Below the pieces are notes generated by a model that was not told where the DNA came from, did no database searches, and was given only the letters and a program-made list of their open reading frames with translations. Below, one piece after another: positions 20,901 to 22,747 of a DNA stretch of 22,747 nt. The stretch's first letter is position 1; every line of letters begins with the position of its first letter. Source of the stretch: Monosiga brevicollis MX1 (taxonomy: Eukaryota > Opisthokonta > Choanoflagellata > Craspedida > Salpingoecidae); NCBI RefSeq assembly GCF_000002865.3, contig NW_001865071.1:187878-210624 (forward strand), read 5' to 3'. Both the position numbers and the translations under genes were made by a program.

Positions 20901-22435
20901 GGGGGCTCTCCCACGCACAATTCTACATGGCCGAGAGCGGGGGACCATGATTTAGGTGAGAATGCGTGCGCGAAGATAAGGGGATGGGGAAGGGTGGAAA
21001 AGTTTGGGGCAGCAGGTGATGGAGGTTGACATACCATATAAGATGCAGCCCAAGCCCCATAGATCGGAACGATGATCTAGCGTGGCAGGGATATGGGGTG
21101 GATGATGAGGGTGCGGCGCGTGCACTACCACAAGCTACCAGGGAGACAGATGGCGACAAATTGTGGCCTAACCGTAAGGCTCTTCGCGGACAAGCTCAGG
21201 ACTCATGTAGAGTGGTGTGCCTTTGATGCTGGTCACCACGAGGGTGTTGAAGGACATGGCGCGAGCAAAGCCAAAGTCACAGAGCATGCAGAGGCCATTT
21301 TTGCCAAGAAGCACGTCTAATGACGGGAGTGTCGTGCCCGAGACACATGCGTGGTCAGATAAGTGGTGAGTGTGAAGGCACAATTGCACCCAAGGTCAGG
21401 TCCAGGGTACATGATCTAAACTGACTCTGGGGCTTGAGGTCGCGGTGAATGATGCGATGGTCATGAAGGTACCTAGCCAAGAGGCGAGTGAAAAGAGAAA
21501 AGGGAAATAACCAAATCAAGCAAGGCGACAAACCATTTACAAGGCCAGACAAATGCCGATGTTTTAATAAGCAAGGGTCGTGGTTTGCGAAAGAGCATGT
21601 CATTCCACGTCGTCGTCAACAAACCGGAGGGCTGAGATCAGCTGTTGACTGATGCTGTGAATCTCTTCAATGGGCAGCGTACGATCATCTTCGAGGACTT
21701 GATAGAGCTCACCGGCCGCATAGTCGGTTGCAACGATCTGCGTTGAAGCATGTGCATGAGGAAGTGCGGGGTCAAGGCTTCTAAAGGGGTATGGGGCTGG
21801 AGTAGAGAGGGAAAAGGGAGAGAGAGACGACAAAAGAGAGAAGAGAGAAGAGAGACGACGGGACGACAGAAGAGAGACGACAGAAGAGAGACGACAGAAG
21901 AGCGAGGCAATTGTGGAAGGACGAGGGGTCTTGCCAGTTCATCTTTGGTCGTGATGGCTTCGTGAAGCTTGATGATGTGAGGATGATCAAGGGTTTTCAT
22001 AATCTCAATCTCATCCTGGAGCAGAGCGAGCTCGCGGTCGTTGCGACCCTGAGAGAGAATGCCAGGCCACACAGGATCATGAGTGTGGGTTGATAAGAAG
22101 GAGAAAAAAGCAAGAGGAGGCCATGCCAGCAACTTTGTCAGTCGAGGAGGTGGCGTGGCTTACGCGTATTGAGATGAATTTGAGGGCAACAAGCTCGAGT
22201 CCCCCACGACGACGACCCTTGTAGACCTGTTTCAGTCAGCATGATCGGCTTGGTGTGAGAGCGCGAGTACGCATGGGCAAGTGTTGGTGCAAAGACCCGC
22301 ATTGGAGCAGTTCGCGACAGCCTGAGCTGATAGGGGCAGAAAACGACCAAGGCGGAAGTCGGCGGCGGGTATCCAAGGGCTGACCTTGCCGAAGGATCCA
22401 GTGCCGACGAGCTCAAGAACATGGTAATTTTCCAT
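14988..22435 (-). CDS. STK36: Serine/threonine kinase 36 (Fused) with ARM-repeat C-terminus
   Basis: Exons: 22435-22385, 22226-22164, 22048-21935, 21737-21625, 21472-21426, 21316-21173, 21076-21035, 20922-20813, 20694-19154, 19021-18883, 18765-18651, 18546-18413, 18298-18215, 18132-18060, 17979-17897, 17726-17561, 17389-16699, 16632-16443, 16334-16222, 16089-15991, 15829-15639, 15561-15489, 15280-15213, 15139-14988. All phases close, giving 1531 residues (human STK36 about 1315). The kinase domain is complete: GTGSFG loop at 11-16, VALK with Lys33, HRDLKPQN with Asp125, DFG at 143-145, SIKGTPLYMSPE. The wording VTSIKGTPLYMSPEL, CILYEL and LQGLL is diagnostic of Fused rather than other ULK-like kinases. 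Exon 9 encodes a long polar linker. Later exons carry ARM-type helices with ACNVLGNAYRH, FAIGNLAFHSD and GALGNLGRNSD. In vertebrates STK36 is needed for the central pair of motile cilia; in flies Fused acts in Hedgehog signalling. Confidence 0.96.
15355..15382. repeat. Poly-A (poly-T on the coding strand) run in an STK36 intron
   Basis: Twenty-eight A in a row on the plus strand within the intron between exons 22 and 23 of STK36 (15488-15281). On the transcript it is a poly-U tract about 75-100 bases before the 3' splice site. Confidence 0.95.
17763..17822. repeat. TG/CG-rich simple sequence in an STK36 intron
   Basis: Degenerate TGCG/TGTG stretch in the intron between exons 15 and 16 of STK36 (17896-17727). 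Confidence 0.6.
19154..20694 (-). other. STK36: STK36 giant exon 9: end of kinase domain, disordered linker, first helices of the C-terminal region
   Basis: This 1541-nt exon is more than twice the length of the next longest in the gene. Its first 30 or so codons finish the kinase domain (DMLQGLLIK, RLGWPHL). The middle is rich in Ser, Thr, Pro, Gln, Arg and acidic residues with no predicted fold, including the acid block DELDDEDDE. The last 90 or so codons become regular amphipathic helix (MVRLSLNSAVTALSGL, LTQAIHQALDELPQL), leading into the ARM region of the following exons. Confidence 0.85.
21738..21934 (-). other. STK36: GC-AG intron in the STK36 kinase domain
   Basis: Exon 3 ends CTG and is followed by GCAAGA, the usual context of a GC 5' splice site, and no suitable GT is present nearby. 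The 3' site is CGCAG before ATCGTT. The join gives TKDEL-IVATDYAAGEL, matching the Fused-family sequence around its VTDYAEGEL motif without gap. All other introns modelled in this gene are GT-AG. Confidence 0.88.
21808..21905. repeat. Purine-rich imperfect tandem repeats (about 14 bp) in the GC-AG intron
   Basis: Repeats based on ACGACAGAAGAGAG recur, with about three near-perfect copies at 21863-21901 and degenerate ones before. On the transcript they form a long CU-rich tract. Confidence 0.8.
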
Positions 22436-22727
22436 GCTCGCGGCCACCGAGTAGCAGACCAACACCGGGTAATGGTCAGCATCCAGCTACATTACAAGGC
22501 ACACGGCAAGGCATTTGGGACCAAACCCGCCCAGAGCGAGCCAATGAGCGCGGGCGAGTGATGAGGGCAGGTCGAGCGAGAAAAACGCTGCATGTCAGGT
22601 AAAGAAATAACGCCCCCCACAGCCGTTCAACCACAAACACCTTCAAGTCAGCCACAACCACACCATCTTAAACCCTGAACCAGCCTTTAGATCCCAGACC
22701 CAGCACGGACATCCCTCCACCCATCAA
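22436..22727. promoter_or_regulatory. Upstream region of STK36
   Basis: Sequence upstream of the STK36 start. No other gene is visible. Core promoter elements could not be assigned, and a 5' noncoding exon cannot be excluded. Confidence 0.4.
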
Positions 22728-22747
22728 AGACCCCCCCCCCCCCCCCC
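22728..22747. repeat. Poly-C run at the window end
   Basis: Twenty C in a row at the extreme right edge, where the window stops. Such an edge homopolymer is typical of a contig end or a low-quality read end. Confidence 0.9.

Overview
This is a eukaryotic nuclear window. It is gene-dense and GC-rich, and its genes are broken by many short GT-AG introns, mostly 70-220 nt, so the coding sequence had to be assembled exon by exon. Three genes have clear animal-type orthologues: the protein O-mannosyltransferase POMT2, the radial-spoke nucleoside diphosphate kinase NME5, and the long Fused kinase STK36 with ARM repeats. Together with short introns and a flagellar gene set, this suggests a flagellated unicellular relative of animals, most likely a choanoflagellate. 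That assignment is an inference from gene content and has not been tested by any search.

Layout: (1) about 98-1582 (+), an unrecognised multi-exon gene with a cysteine-rich part, an Arg/Gln-rich tract and an acidic tail; (2) 2071-4165 (-), a SET-domain protein of SMYD type with no visible MYND finger; (3) 4668-5567 (+), a predicted Ser/Thr-rich single-pass membrane protein; (4) 5918-10267 (-), POMT2 in 19 exons; (5) 11641-12661 (+), an unrecognised 278-residue protein in three exons; (6) 13480-14683 (+), NME5 in six exons; (7) 14988-22435 (-), STK36/Fused in 24 exons encoding about 1531 residues. Genes 1/2, 3/4 and 6/7 converge. Genes 2/3 and 4/5 diverge from shared upstream regions, and the one at 4166-4667 carries two CA microsatellites and a poly-A run.

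No mobile element, rRNA, tRNA or CRISPR was found. The clearest functional theme is the axoneme: NME5 (radial spoke) and STK36 (central-pair assembly in vertebrates) lie tail to tail, about 300 bp apart. A second theme, weaker, is the secretory pathway: POMT2 lies tail to tail with a Ser/Thr-rich membrane protein that could be the kind of protein it modifies. Exon joins in POMT2, NME5 and STK36 were checked by reading frame and by remembered family motifs, and the phases close throughout except for POMT2 exon 1, which is tentative. The models of genes 1, 2 (first exon and last intron) and 3 are less certain.
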